Part shown: positions 12,307-19,560 of the stretch, piece after piece
Layout of the letters: the number at the start of each line of letters is the position of its first letter
Position numbering within the stretch: the first letter of the stretch is position 1
Source: Leifsonia sp040686855
Lineage (GTDB): Bacteria; Actinomycetota; Actinomycetes; Actinomycetales; Microbacteriaceae
Length of the DNA stretch: 64,000 bases
Assembly: GCF_040686855.1 (NCBI RefSeq)
Contig: NZ_JBFBOG010000003.1
Coordinates: 682,001-746,000, forward strand
Direction of reading: 5' to 3'
Program-made: the position numbers and the translations under genes
The notes under the pieces: generated by a model
Told to the model about the DNA's origin: nothing
Databases searched by the model: none
Seen by the model: the letters and a program-made list of their open reading frames with translations, nothing else

Positions 12307-12644
12307 GAGACCCACGCAGCGGGCGGCACGCCTTCGATGCGTCCGCGGTCACCGATGTTCAGGAGACGCCTCAGCTGCGGGAGGGTCATCGGGAGCAGCG
12401 GAACGGGGTCCTGGTGCTCGTGGTGTCAGCGGCCGCACTCGCGTTCGGTGTCGTGGCTGACATCATCAACCTCATCCCGGGGCTCACCGGTTGGCACACA
12501 GTTGTCACCGCCGCCATCGTCATTGGCGGCATCTGGACTATCCAGGGCGTCCGCATGATCCGCAACGGTCGCGCCACGGTACGCGACGAGCTCCGCCGGC
12601 AGGCGGAATCGCCGCAACCTGGCGCGGCGGTTGACGACCGATGA
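12303..12644 (+). CDS. Small membrane protein, two membrane helices, unknown function
   Basis: 113 residues from GTG 12303, which overlaps the stop of the preceding small frame by four bases (GTGA). The N-terminal 40 residues are polar and charged. Two hydrophobic helices follow (GVLVLVVSAAALAFGVVADI and VVTAAIVIGGIWTIQGV), separated by a short loop with a GLTGW motif, and the end is basic and Arg-rich. No known family is recognised. A start at 12234 is possible but would run through the upstream gene. Its stop overlaps the next start (ATGA), so it appears to be the second member of a coupled string of small membrane genes. Confidence 0.65.
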   Translation: MRDPRSGRHAFDASAVTDVQETPQLREGHREQRNGVLVLVVSAAALAFGVVADIINLIPGLTGWHTVVTAAIVIGGIWTIQGVRMIRNGRATVRDELRRQAESPQPGAAVDDR

Positions 12645-12829
12645 CGGTGTGGCTCGTCGTGCTCGGCGTGGGTGCGGTCGCGTGCGGGCTCGCGCTCGGC
12701 ACCGTCCTGCGCAGGCGTCGCCGAGCGAACCCGCAGGCATCTCGTTGGCGGCCTCTCGAGCGGATCATTTACGCGGTCCTTGCCGTCGTCTCGATCGTGG
12801 TCGGGTTGAAACTCCTCGGCGTCTGGTGA
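12641..12829 (+). CDS. 62-residue membrane protein, unknown function
   Basis: ATG 12641 overlaps the previous stop (ATGA). The protein has two hydrophobic helices (VWLVVLGVGAVACGLALGTV and IIYAVLAVVSIVVGLKLLGV) joined by a strongly basic loop (LRRRRRANPQASRW). The positive loop should be cytoplasmic, placing both ends outside. No family is recognised. It is probably co-translated with its neighbours. Confidence 0.6.
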   Translation: MTVWLVVLGVGAVACGLALGTVLRRRRRANPQASRWRPLERIIYAVLAVVSIVVGLKLLGVW

Positions 12830-12838
12830 ATACGACCC

Positions 12839-13015
12839 ATGCAGGTCGAAGCTGGTCTCATCGTCGCCGGGGTGGCGCTCATCCTTGCCGCCGGCGTTCT
12901 CGCGTGGCGTCGGATCCGACGGTTACATCGAGATGAGGAAGACAGTGCATTCCGCGTCAGCCTTCCGCGGCAGTACCCTGTGCGGGTCACCGCACCTGGG
13001 AGGAACCCACCATGA
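12839..13015 (+). CDS. 58-residue single-pass membrane protein, unknown function
   Basis: ATG 12839 lies nine bases after the preceding stop, and the TGA (13013-13015) overlaps the next ATG (ATGA). The reading is MQVEAGLIVAGVALILAAGV with one membrane helix, then a basic WRRIRRLHRDEEDS stretch and a polar tail ending GRNPP. The tight spacing on both sides, rather than sequence similarity, supports it. No family is recognised. Confidence 0.55.
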   Translation: MQVEAGLIVAGVALILAAGVLAWRRIRRLHRDEEDSAFRVSLPRQYPVRVTAPGRNPP

Positions 13016-13518
13016 GCGTTGACCCGACGGCCACTCTCACCCTGTACGCGCAACCCGGCGTCGCCCGCGCGGACTACGTTGCCGCGGCTTTGGACGCGCT
13101 GTCCGCAGCTTTCCCCGGCGAGTCCGTCGGCTGGAACAGCTTCAACGCGGTCACCGGTCAGGTTGAAATGACCGGCTCCCCACCCGAGGTGTTCGGTCCG
13201 GACGCTGCCACAGCCGCCGCCCTGGCGGCGGTCCGCGACCACCCCATGGTGATCAGTTACATGACGAATCAGGAGGGGACCGCGCCCCGACGCCTCAGCG
13301 ACCTGCTCAGTCTTACCGAGCTGCACCTCACAGCGGCGTATCACGATCTCCTGCACCCGACCGGTTCCGAATACCAGTTCACCATCCTGACGAAACGATG
13401 GAGCCGGACGATGGCGGCATGCTGGACGTTCAACCGGACCCTCCACGACTTCACCGACAACGAGCTCGACCTCGCACAGCGCCTGCAGGGGATGCTGAGC
13501 CTGATCGAACGCACCTGA
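13012..13518 (+). CDS. Sensor-like domain of a LuxR regulator (ends at in-frame TGA before the HTH)
   Basis: 168 residues with ATG 13012 in an AGGAACCCACC context. The sequence resembles the ligand-sensing half of actinobacterial LuxR regulators: RRLSDLLSLTELHLTAAYH, LLHPTGSEYQFTI, and CWTFNRTLHDFTDNELDLAQ, where full-length relatives run straight into a helix-turn-helix. Here TGA 13516-13518 ends the frame. One codon later, in the same frame, GTG 13522 opens a LuxR-type HTH protein. It is either a regulator broken by a nonsense mutation, a readthrough product, or two genes that arose by splitting. No ligand can be named. It closes the string of coupled small genes. Confidence 0.65.
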   Translation: MSVDPTATLTLYAQPGVARADYVAAALDALSAAFPGESVGWNSFNAVTGQVEMTGSPPEVFGPDAATAAALAAVRDHPMVISYMTNQEGTAPRRLSDLLSLTELHLTAAYHDLLHPTGSEYQFTILTKRWSRTMAACWTFNRTLHDFTDNELDLAQRLQGMLSLIERT

Positions 13519-13521
13519 GCG

Positions 13522-13743
13522 GTGACGGCTGACCTTCCCGCCGATTCACCGCTGAGCCCGCGGGAAGCGCAAGCTCTGGCCCTGGTCGGTACCGGGCTCA
13601 CCGCCCGGGCGATCGGTTACCGGCTCGGCATCTCCGAGAGCACCGTTCACAAACACCTCGAGCACGCCTACCGGAAGCTCGGGGTGACCGACAGAGTCCT
13701 CGCGGTCACCGCCGCCCGCCAGCTCCGAATCATCCCCAGCTGA
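13522..13743 (+). CDS. LuxR-type helix-turn-helix protein (73 residues)
   Basis: GTG 13522, 73 residues, almost entirely a LuxR/GerE DNA-binding domain: SPREAQALALVGTGL, ISESTVHKHLEHAYRKLGV and TDRVLAVTAARQL. It is in the same frame as the upstream sensor-like domain and separated from it by one TGA and one codon, so together they reconstruct a normal LuxR regulator. Its HTH is close to that of the protein at 7001-7342 (shared HKHxEHAYRKLGV-type recognition helix and DRVLA). No ribosome site precedes GTG 13522, so independent translation would depend on coupling. Confidence 0.65.
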   Translation: MTADLPADSPLSPREAQALALVGTGLTARAIGYRLGISESTVHKHLEHAYRKLGVTDRVLAVTAARQLRIIPS

Positions 13744-13769
13744 TCATTGGTCGGCGGCCGCCAACCGCG

Positions 13770-14030
13770 TCACCGCACCCGGCTCAGCAGAAGCGGCCGC
13801 GCCCCTGCACGGACGAACGGGTCGACGTGCATCCTTGGGCACCCCGCAGCCAGATGCGACCAGGCCCTCGCCGATGACAGACACCGAACCGGGAAAGCAT
13901 CCGACAGCACCTCGTCATGAATCGTGGTCATCGTCAGTACGTCCGGCGCGACCGGCACCCGCTCAGGCAGCGGGGCCGGTGACAGGCAGAAGCACGTCGC
14001 CACAACAGTTGCCGTTACCCCCAACAGCAT
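13770..14030 (-). pseudogene. Decayed relative of the LuxR-type protein at 7001-7342
   Basis: The first 86-residue frame from ATG 14030 matches the protein at 7001-7342 over its N-terminal half: MLL, CFCLSP, PLPE, PVAPD, then SDA and RCL in order. The DNA from 20 bases around the start, GATGGGAGGTGATCATCATG, is identical in both. After RCLS the match falls apart, with only a short remnant (RAWSHLAAGC against RAILSALAQGW), and the recognition helix is absent. The tail is GC-rich noise up to the stop. A longer frame to 14180 is not needed. It still has a perfect ribosome site, so an 86-residue peptide may be made, but it cannot bind DNA as its relative does. Confidence 0.6.
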
Positions 14031-14081
14031 GATGATCACCTCCCATCGCCGCCCAGCATCAGGCTCCGCAACGCAGCCCGT

Positions 14082-14129
14082 CCACTCGCAGAACTGCCCA
14101 CCCGAGGCACCCATTAGCAGTTCTGCCCA
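14082..14129 (-). promoter_or_regulatory. Two tandem copies of the 19-nt element
   Basis: On the minus strand, TGGGCAGTTCTGCGAGTGG (14100-14082) and TGGGCAGAACTGCTAATGG (14129-14111) are spaced 29 bases apart and match the element at 6931-6949. They sit between the decayed LuxR-type gene and the divergent small genes starting at 14179. GCAGTTCTGC and GCAGAACTGC are near-palindromic, as expected of a dimer-binding operator. Binding is inferred. Confidence 0.4.
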
Positions 14130-14178
14130 TACCGGCCGCAGGTGAGGACCGTCACCATCGCGGGTGGAGGTGAACCGC

Positions 14179-14289
14179 ATGTGTCAACCCGAAGCGATCG
14201 ACCTCGACCGTGTCGCCGACCGCACACTCGTCGTCTTCCAGGAGACGGTCATCCCCGTCCCCGACTTCTCGAAAGCCATCAGCTCATGA
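14179..14289 (+). CDS. 36-residue acidic peptide, unknown function
   Basis: ATG 14179 has GGAGGTGA five bases before it, one of the best ribosome sites in the window, and the frame ends in TGA 14287-14289 overlapping the next ATG. The reading begins MCQPEAIDLDRVADRTLVV and ends VPDFSKAISS. It contains no membrane segment. The strong ribosome site and four-base overlap argue that it is translated, either as a functional peptide or as a leader that couples translation of the exported protein that follows. Confidence 0.5.
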   Translation: MCQPEAIDLDRVADRTLVVFQETVIPVPDFSKAISS

Positions 14290-14519
14290 ACCAGAACACG
14301 AAACCCCGCGCTACCGCGGCGACCCTCGCCGTCCTCGCAGCGCTCACGCTCACCATCACGGTGCCCGCGACCGCCGACGCGAGAGTCCACGGCGCTCCGA
14401 TTCAGATCGCGGAGGTCCACGGGGTCGTCGGCCCGGCCGAATCGCTCGTCGCTCCCGGTCAGCCGCCGACGCCCTGCACGCCCGGCCGGTACAAGTGCCC
14501 ACTCGGGATGGGACTCTGA
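14286..14519 (+). CDS. Small exported protein, unknown function
   Basis: 77 residues from ATG 14286. A classical signal peptide is visible: basic MNQNTKPRATA, hydrophobic LAVLAALTLTITV, and a cleavage-like ATADARVHG at about 27-35. The mature part is some 45 residues and ends CTPGRYKCPLGMGL, with two cysteines six residues apart that could form a disulphide. No family is recognised. An upstream start at 14142 would run through the 36-residue gene, and the ATGA overlap favours 14286. A strong hairpin follows 20 bases after the stop. Confidence 0.6.
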   Translation: MNQNTKPRATAATLAVLAALTLTITVPATADARVHGAPIQIAEVHGVVGPAESLVAPGQPPTPCTPGRYKCPLGMGL

Positions 14520-14538
14520 CCGGCCGGTTGGGGGAAAG

Positions 14539-14577
14539 AACCCGGCATCGCCCAGGTCCCTCAGGCGGTGCCGGGTT
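14539..14577. terminator. Hairpin between convergent genes
   Basis: AACCCGGCATCGCC (14539-14552) and GGCGGTGCCGGGTT (14564-14577) form a 14-bp stem with one G-U-type position and an 11-base loop. It lies between the ends of the exported protein gene and the convergent gene at 14596. There is no T-run on either side, so it may act as a stem-only terminator, common in actinobacteria. Confidence 0.6.
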
Positions 14578-14595
14578 CACACCGGGCAGAGGGCG

Positions 14596-15000
14596 TCACC
14601 GGAGGTCCCCGTCAGCGGTGATGTCCACCGCCACAGCCGGTTGCCCACAGGTTGCCCGGGACACCTGGAAGGTTCGCGTCCGCTCGGTGGCGACACCACG
14701 ATCTGTCAGTTCCACGGTGACCTCGACCCGCTTCGGGACGATCCGCGCGTCCGGGAACACCACCCATTCGACGGTCCCACCCGCTACGTCCCGGCACCCG
14801 CCGCCAGCGCAGACAGACACAGCGGTGCCCGGATGCGCTCGGACGAACGCGGACGGGTCCACCGTGACCAGCGGTCCCACCGACACCGCCGCAGCGCATG
14901 TCCCCGGCCGGGCCGACACCTCCGCGGTCGCCACCAGCAGGACCACCGCGATAGCGGCGACCGTCACTGAGACCCCGACGACTGCTCTCCCCCGCACCAC
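14596..15000 (-). CDS. Exported or membrane-anchored protein, unknown function
   Basis: About 134 residues starting at GTG 15000 (GTG 14997 is equally possible; starts up to 15078 exist without ribosome sites). Residues 5-28 are a hydrophobic export segment (VVGVSVTVAAIAVVLLVATA), and the rest is extracellular, beta-rich and contains four or five cysteines (CAAAVSV, SVCAGGGCRDVAGG, TCGQPAV) that could form disulphides. No known domain is recognised. The gene is convergent with the exported protein at 14286 and precedes tRNA-Met. Confidence 0.55.
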   Translation of the reverse strand: MVRGRAVVGVSVTVAAIAVVLLVATAEVSARPGTCAAAVSVGPLVTVDPSAFVRAHPGTAVSVCAGGGCRDVAGGTVEWVVFPDARIVPKRVEVTVELTDRGVATERTRTFQVSRATCGQPAVAVDITADGDLR

Positions 15001-15086
15001 CGCACGGTAACACCCGGGCGGCCGGTGATAGCCGACCTGTGTCGAACGCAGACGTAGAGAGGGTCGGTTGACCAGCACTGTGATTG

Positions 15087-15160
15087 TAGGGCGGACGGGA
15101 CTTGAACCCGTGACCGAGGAATTATGAGTTCCCTGCTCTGACCAGCTGAGCTACCGCCCC
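15087..15160 (-). tRNA. tRNA-Met (CAU)
   Basis: The minus strand folds as a 74-nt tRNA: acceptor GGGGCGG with CCGCCCT (one G-U pair at the end), D-arm GCTCAGCTGGTCAGAGC, anticodon arm with CTCATAA loop (anticodon CAU), and T-arm with GGGTTCAAGTCCC. A-1:U72-type initiator features are absent and the CTCATAA loop fits the elongator methionine tRNA. A lysidine-modified tRNA-Ile2, which also carries CAU in its gene, cannot be excluded by eye. CCA is not encoded. Confidence 0.85.
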
Positions 15161-15176
15161 GAGCGGGCCGGCCCCG

Positions 15177-16430
15177 TCACTCCGGGGCGGGCACGCTGGA
15201 GGCCGCGTCCGTCACCGGGTCGGCCACCGGCTCACCACGATACAGGCTCTCGAAGGTGCTGATCGTGGTCTGGATGTCGTGCGCGGCGACGATGCGCAGC
15301 GACGCGCGCTTGAGCACGTCGAGCTCATCCTGCGGCAGGCGGAGGACGCTCTCCAGCTTGTCGGCGAGGTCCTGCGCGTCGCCCGGGCGGAACAGGTGCC
15401 CGTTCTCGCCGTCGTGCACCAGGTGCGGGAGCGCCATGGCGTTCGCGGCCACCACCGGCAGACCCGAGGCCATCGCCTCCATCGTCGCGATGGACTGCAG
15501 CTCGGCGATCGACGGCATCGCGAACACGGTCGCGCGCGTGTACGCCTGGCGCAGCTCCGCGTCGCTCACGTAGCCCAGGAACTCCACGCGGTCCGCGATC
15601 CCCAGCGTCTCGGCGAGCGTCTGGAGGTTCTTGAGCTGGTCGCCGCCGCCGACGATCTGCAGCTTCGCATCCAGATCGGCCGGGAGCAGTCTGATGGCGT
15701 TGAGGAGCACGTCGATGTGCTTCTCACCGGTGACCCGACCCACGAACAGGATGCGGTTCGCCGTGCGCGGGGTGAAGTCGGGGGTGTAGTTCTGCGCTTC
15801 GATACCGCACGAGATGGCGTGCACGCCGCGCAGGCCGGTGGCGTTCTCGAGGAAGTCCGCGGCCTTGCGGGTCGGCGTCGTGACGGCCTCGGCGCGGTCG
15901 AAGCTCTTGCGGGCGTCGCGCCACTCGATCGCGACGAGCGCCTTCTGGAGGAACTTCGGGATGACCGTGAACTCCATGATGTTCTCGGGCATCACGTGGT
16001 TGGTGGCGACGATCCGGATGCCGCGCTTCTGCGCCTCGTAGGCGAGCCCGCGCCCGACGACGATGTGCGACTGGAAGTGCACGACGTCCGGCCTCACCTC
16101 GTCGAGCACGCGGCGGGCGTTGGCCTTGCTCATCCACGGCAGGGCGAAGCGGAGCCAGTCGTGCGGGTACCAGCGCCAGCTGCGCAGGCGGTGGGCCGTC
16201 ATCTTCTGGCCCTCGTGCTCCTCGATCCAGGTGCCGTGCTTGCGGCTGGCCGCCGGAGCGACGATGTGGACGTCGTGGCCGCGCTCGACGAGGCCTGCGG
16301 CGAGGCGTTCGGCGAAGCGGGCGGCTCCGTTGACGTCGGGGGCGAAGGTGTCGCAACCCATCACGATGGTCAGCGGCTTCTTGGCTGCCGGGGCGGGCGG
16401 GGTCTGATGCGGTCCGCTCGTATCAGGCAC
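15177..16430 (-). CDS. GT4 family glycosyltransferase
   Basis: 417 residues with GT-B fold features. The N-terminal domain opens with IVMGCDTFAPDVNGAARFAE, the usual GT4 loop that holds the acceptor site; the C-terminal domain has RILFVGRVTGEKHIDVLL, then the nucleotide-sugar EX7E region in AELQSIATMEAMASGLPVV. Relatives in actinobacteria add mannose or glucose to phosphatidylinositol or diacylglycerol, so a role in envelope glycolipid synthesis is likely; donor and acceptor are not readable. The first 20 residues are a Pro/Ala linker. No signal peptide is visible. It is the first gene after tRNA-Met and stands alone. Confidence 0.85.
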   Translation of the reverse strand: MPDTSGPHQTPPAPAAKKPLTIVMGCDTFAPDVNGAARFAERLAAGLVERGHDVHIVAPAASRKHGTWIEEHEGQKMTAHRLRSWRWYPHDWLRFALPWMSKANARRVLDEVRPDVVHFQSHIVVGRGLAYEAQKRGIRIVATNHVMPENIMEFTVIPKFLQKALVAIEWRDARKSFDRAEAVTTPTRKAADFLENATGLRGVHAISCGIEAQNYTPDFTPRTANRILFVGRVTGEKHIDVLLNAIRLLPADLDAKLQIVGGGDQLKNLQTLAETLGIADRVEFLGYVSDAELRQAYTRATVFAMPSIAELQSIATMEAMASGLPVVAANAMALPHLVHDGENGHLFRPGDAQDLADKLESVLRLPQDELDVLKRASLRIVAAHDIQTTISTFESLYRGEPVADPVTDAASSVPAPE

Positions 16431-16522
16431 GTGGTTCGTTCCCTACGGTCGAAGTGTTCGGATGGCGAACGGGCACGGCGTTCGCTGTCCGGGCGGGAGG
16501 TGGGCCCGGTCGATTCAACGGC

Positions 16523-17488
16523 CTAGTCTAGGCGGGTTTCGCTGGCTACGTCTGTAATGCGGTCAGCGACCGGCGCGTCCGACGCCGACTGCGGGTGGTA
16601 CTTCGCGAGCTGGAACACCCCCAGGATCGCGACCGCGCCGGTGATCGCGAAACCGACCATCGCCCACCACGGCGCGCCCGCCGCCTCGTTCAGGACGACG
16701 ATGCCGATGGTGACCGCGACCAGCGGGTCGATCACGGTCAGACCCGCGATCACGAGGTCCGGCGGACCGGACGAGTACGCGTTCTGGACAAAGTAGGCGC
16801 CGAGGACGGCGGCCAGCAGCAGGGCGACGATGCAGGCGACCAGGAGCCAGTCCCACTCCTGGTTCGAGATGCGGTCGATGGCGACCTTCGCGAGGGTGGC
16901 GACGAACCCGTAGAGAACGCCGGCGCCGACGATGTACATGATCGCCTTGAACCGGTGCCGCAGGAACGCGAACAGCAGGCCGAAGGCGATCAGCACGATG
17001 GCCAGGATGATGAGGATGACGACCAGGGCACGGCTCGTGACCGGCAGATCCCGGGCGAACACCGCCGCCAGCAGCACGAACGCGCCGACGCCGCTGACGC
17101 ACAGGGTCACCGCGATCACCGATTGATGGTTCAGCTTCACGCCGCTGACCCGGGCGTTCAGGATGCTCGTGATGACCAGTCCGACGACGCCGAGCGGCTG
17201 GACCAGGATGATCGGCGACAGCTTCAGGCTGACGAGCTGGAAGACGATGGCGAGGCCGAGCAGCAGCGTCCCGATGACCCAGGACGGGCGCGCGAGCAGC
17301 AGACCCAGTTGGCGCACGTTGAGGCCGCTCTCGGCATGGCCGGCGGTCGCCTCGACCTTCGCGACGCCGTGGTGCTGCAGCTGGGCTCCGACGGAGAGGA
17401 AGACGGCACCGACGAGCGCGACCGGGATGCCCAGGAGCTGGCTGGGCTGATACGACAGGTCGAACGCGTCCATCAGTTCCGTACCCAC
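16523..17488 (-). CDS. DMT superfamily membrane transporter (EamA/NIPA-like)
   Basis: 321 residues with nine to ten hydrophobic helices and the two-fold layout of drug/metabolite transporters. LSVGAQLQHHGVAKVEA lies in the first helix pair, and PLGVVGLVITSILNARVSG and ITGAVAILGVFQLAKY mark the ends of the halves. The DMT members closest in layout are uncharacterised actinobacterial proteins sometimes annotated as NIPA-like magnesium transporters; the substrate is unknown. GTG 17488 is used; ATG 17473, five codons later, is a good alternative. It is divergent from peptide deformylase with 41 bases between. Confidence 0.8.
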   Translation of the reverse strand: MGTELMDAFDLSYQPSQLLGIPVALVGAVFLSVGAQLQHHGVAKVEATAGHAESGLNVRQLGLLLARPSWVIGTLLLGLAIVFQLVSLKLSPIILVQPLGVVGLVITSILNARVSGVKLNHQSVIAVTLCVSGVGAFVLLAAVFARDLPVTSRALVVILIILAIVLIAFGLLFAFLRHRFKAIMYIVGAGVLYGFVATLAKVAIDRISNQEWDWLLVACIVALLLAAVLGAYFVQNAYSSGPPDLVIAGLTVIDPLVAVTIGIVVLNEAAGAPWWAMVGFAITGAVAILGVFQLAKYHPQSASDAPVADRITDVASETRLD

Positions 17489-17529
17489 CTGACCGACCCT
17501 ACCGGGAATGATCCGGATAGTCTTGCCGA

Positions 17530-18096
17530 ATGGCCGTCCTCCCGATCCGGATCACCGGTGACCCCGTCCTGCACTCCCCCGCACGCCCCGTCGAGCAGAT
17601 CGACGACGAACTGCGCGCCCTGGTGGCCGACATGTTCGAGACGATGGACGAGGCTCCCGGCGTCGGCCTGGCGGGTCCCCAGGTGGGCGTGCCGCTGCGC
17701 CTGTTCGTCTACGGCTGGACCGACGACGACGACGTCCGGCACCGCGGCGTCGCGATCAACCCGACTCTGTGGCTCAGCCCGCCGGCCGTCGGCGAACTGG
17801 ATGAGGACACGGAGTCCGAGGGCTGTCTGTCGTTCCCGGGCGAGCGTTTCCCGCTCCGCCGGTCCGACCGCGCCATCCTGCAGGCGACCGACCTCGAGGG
17901 CAACGAGTACGAGGTCCGCGCCGAGGGCTGGCTGGCCCGCATCTTCCAGCACGAGTACGACCACCTCGACGGTGTGCTCTACGTGGACCGGCTGACGCAT
18001 CCCTTCGGCAAGTCCGCTCAGAAGGTGCAGCGCAAGAACAGCTGGGGCGTCCCCGGGCTGAGCTGGCTGCCCGGACGCGACCATCTCGAGGACTGA
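17530..18096 (+). CDS. def: Peptide deformylase
   Basis: 188 residues. All three deformylase motifs are present: GVGLAGPQVG (motif 1, residues 43-52), EGCLSFPG (motif 2, metal-binding cysteine) and QHEYDHLDG (motif 3, two metal-binding histidines and the catalytic glutamate). The enzyme removes the formyl group from nascent proteins at the ribosome using Fe2+. ATG 17530 gives a start just before the family's VLPIRITGDPVLH. The stop lies 12 bases from the convergent kinase-like gene. Confidence 0.95.
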   Translation: MAVLPIRITGDPVLHSPARPVEQIDDELRALVADMFETMDEAPGVGLAGPQVGVPLRLFVYGWTDDDDVRHRGVAINPTLWLSPPAVGELDEDTESEGCLSFPGERFPLRRSDRAILQATDLEGNEYEVRAEGWLARIFQHEYDHLDGVLYVDRLTHPFGKSAQKVQRKNSWGVPGLSWLPGRDHLED

Positions 18097-18108
18097 GCCG
18101 GCGCGCCG

Positions 18109-18984
18109 CTAGCGGCGCAGGTCGACCCCGTGCACGCCGTTGTGGTGCCGTAGCGCCGGGAACACGACCGAGAGGGTGAAGCCGACCCCCGGCACGGTCC
18201 GTGCGTGCAGCGTTCCGCCGAACAGCGCGGCGCGGTCGCGCATCTCGATGATGCCCGCGCCCTCGTAGTGCTCCGTCAGCGCCCGGACGTCGTCGGCGAT
18301 GGAGTAGGCGGTCGTCTGGTCGACGCCGTCGCGATCGAGCCCCAGACGCCTTGCCGCGGCTCGGATGCCGTCGTCTTCGACGCTGACCTGGAGCCCGTCG
18401 GAGGTCCAGGCGAAGGCGACGGAGGCGTTCGTGCCCGGTCCGCCATGCTTGAGCGCGTTCTCCAGGCTGGTCTGCAGGATGCGGAAGACGGCGAGCTCGG
18501 CGCCCTGGCGCAGCTCGAACCGCTCCCCCGTCTCGCTGAACGACACCGCGAGCCCCGCGTCGCGCAGCACCCGGAACAGGTCCCGTGCCGAGTGGAGGCT
18601 CGGCTGCGGGAGGGATGCGTCCTGCGCCTCGCGCGCGACCGCCTGCAGCCGGCGCAGGTCGGCCAGCGCATCCCGGGCCGAGGTCTCGAGCGCTCCGACC
18701 GACCGGACCGCCGCCGCGGGGTCCGCGTCGGCGGCGTACCGCACTCCTTCGGCCTGCGACACCAGCCGCGACACGGACTGGATGGCCACGTCGCCCAGGT
18801 CGCCGATGATCCGGAAGCGACCGGCCTGCTCGGCGAGGTCGAGCTCGCGGTCGATGCGGTCCCACTCGGACTCCTGGCGGGAGTCGCGCAGCCGGCGGTG
18901 GAGTGACCTCTCCCTCAGCCACAGCACGAGGAGGATAGCGGCGGCGACGACCGCGATCGCGGCGATCACTGCGGCGGCATCCAT
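18109..18984 (-). CDS. Histidine kinase-like membrane protein lacking the phosphoacceptor histidine
   Basis: 291 residues. One membrane helix (residues 4-23) is followed by a DHp-like region and an HATPase_c domain with N-box LENALKHGG, an EDDGI aspartate box and the glycine-rich GIIEMRDRAALFGG. In relatives such as the kinase at 50403-52349, the DHp helix reads ARDMHDVVAHS; here the aligned stretch is IGDLGDVAIQS, with glycine 64 in place of histidine. It therefore probably cannot autophosphorylate and may serve as a partner or regulator of another NarL-type kinase. No response regulator gene is adjacent, which fits. It is about 350 residues shorter than the related kinase because it has only one membrane helix. 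Confidence 0.75.
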   Translation of the reverse strand: MDAAAVIAAIAVVAAAILLVLWLRERSLHRRLRDSRQESEWDRIDRELDLAEQAGRFRIIGDLGDVAIQSVSRLVSQAEGVRYAADADPAAAVRSVGALETSARDALADLRRLQAVAREAQDASLPQPSLHSARDLFRVLRDAGLAVSFSETGERFELRQGAELAVFRILQTSLENALKHGGPGTNASVAFAWTSDGLQVSVEDDGIRAAARRLGLDRDGVDQTTAYSIADDVRALTEHYEGAGIIEMRDRAALFGGTLHARTVPGVGFTLSVVFPALRHHNGVHGVDLRR

Positions 18985-19064
18985 CCCGTGCTCCTTCCGG
19001 CCGCACGCTCGCGCGGCCCCGTCGATCGTACCGGGGCCGCGCGAGGGTCATCGCCCGCTGTGGA

Positions 19065-19388
19065 TCAGGCGGTGCTGTCGCGGTTCGCGCGCAGCACCTC
19101 CAGCCGGGCGCGGTACTCCTGCTCGTCGATGTCGCCGTTCGCGTACCGCTGCGCGAGGGTCTGCTCGGCCGAGCGGGTCGCTCCGCGCGGACCCCAGGGT
19201 CCGTAGCCGCCGTACCCGCCGCGCTCCGCTGCCGCGCGCCGCCAGCGCCGGCCCAGGAGGCCGAACAGGAGCACGAAGACGAGGATCCAGAAGATCGGGA
19301 TGAAGATCCACCACCAGCCGACGAACGGCGGTCCGTACGCGACGACGCAGGGCGCTGCGGCGACGGCGGTGGCCAGTGTGCTGAGCAT
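19065..19388 (-). CDS. Small membrane protein with SHOCT domain
   Basis: 107 residues. A hydrophobic N-terminal helix pair (ATAVAAAPCVVAYGPPFVGW into WWIFIPIFWILVFVLLFGLL) is followed by a basic/Gly-Tyr-rich linker and a C-terminal SHOCT motif (AEQTLAQRYANGDIDEQEY plus RARLEVL). SHOCT domains of about 30 residues end many small actinobacterial membrane proteins and are thought to mediate oligomerisation. Function is unknown. It is separated from the kinase-like gene by 80 bases on the same strand, so the two could be co-transcribed. Confidence 0.8.
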   Translation of the reverse strand: MLSTLATAVAAAPCVVAYGPPFVGWWWIFIPIFWILVFVLLFGLLGRRWRRAAAERGGYGGYGPWGPRGATRSAEQTLAQRYANGDIDEQEYRARLEVLRANRDSTA

Positions 19389-19560
19389 GATGTGTCCAAT
19401 CGGTGTGGTCCGCGCCTGTCGCGGACGTCACTGTCAGCCTCGTCGTGAAGCCGGTCTGCCGAATCCGCCGTCGGGAGCGATCCGCGGTACTCCGCGGGGA
19501 GCAGACGGCGGCGCGAAAGACCCCTGCCGGAAGGCGCCCTGGGCGACGTACGATGCGCGC

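Noticed and set aside
16465..16483. Small inverted repeat around GCGAAC/GTTCGC downstream of the DMT transporter
   Set aside because: The stem is only seven bases with no T-run and could occur by chance in GC-rich DNA; it is too weak to list as a terminator.
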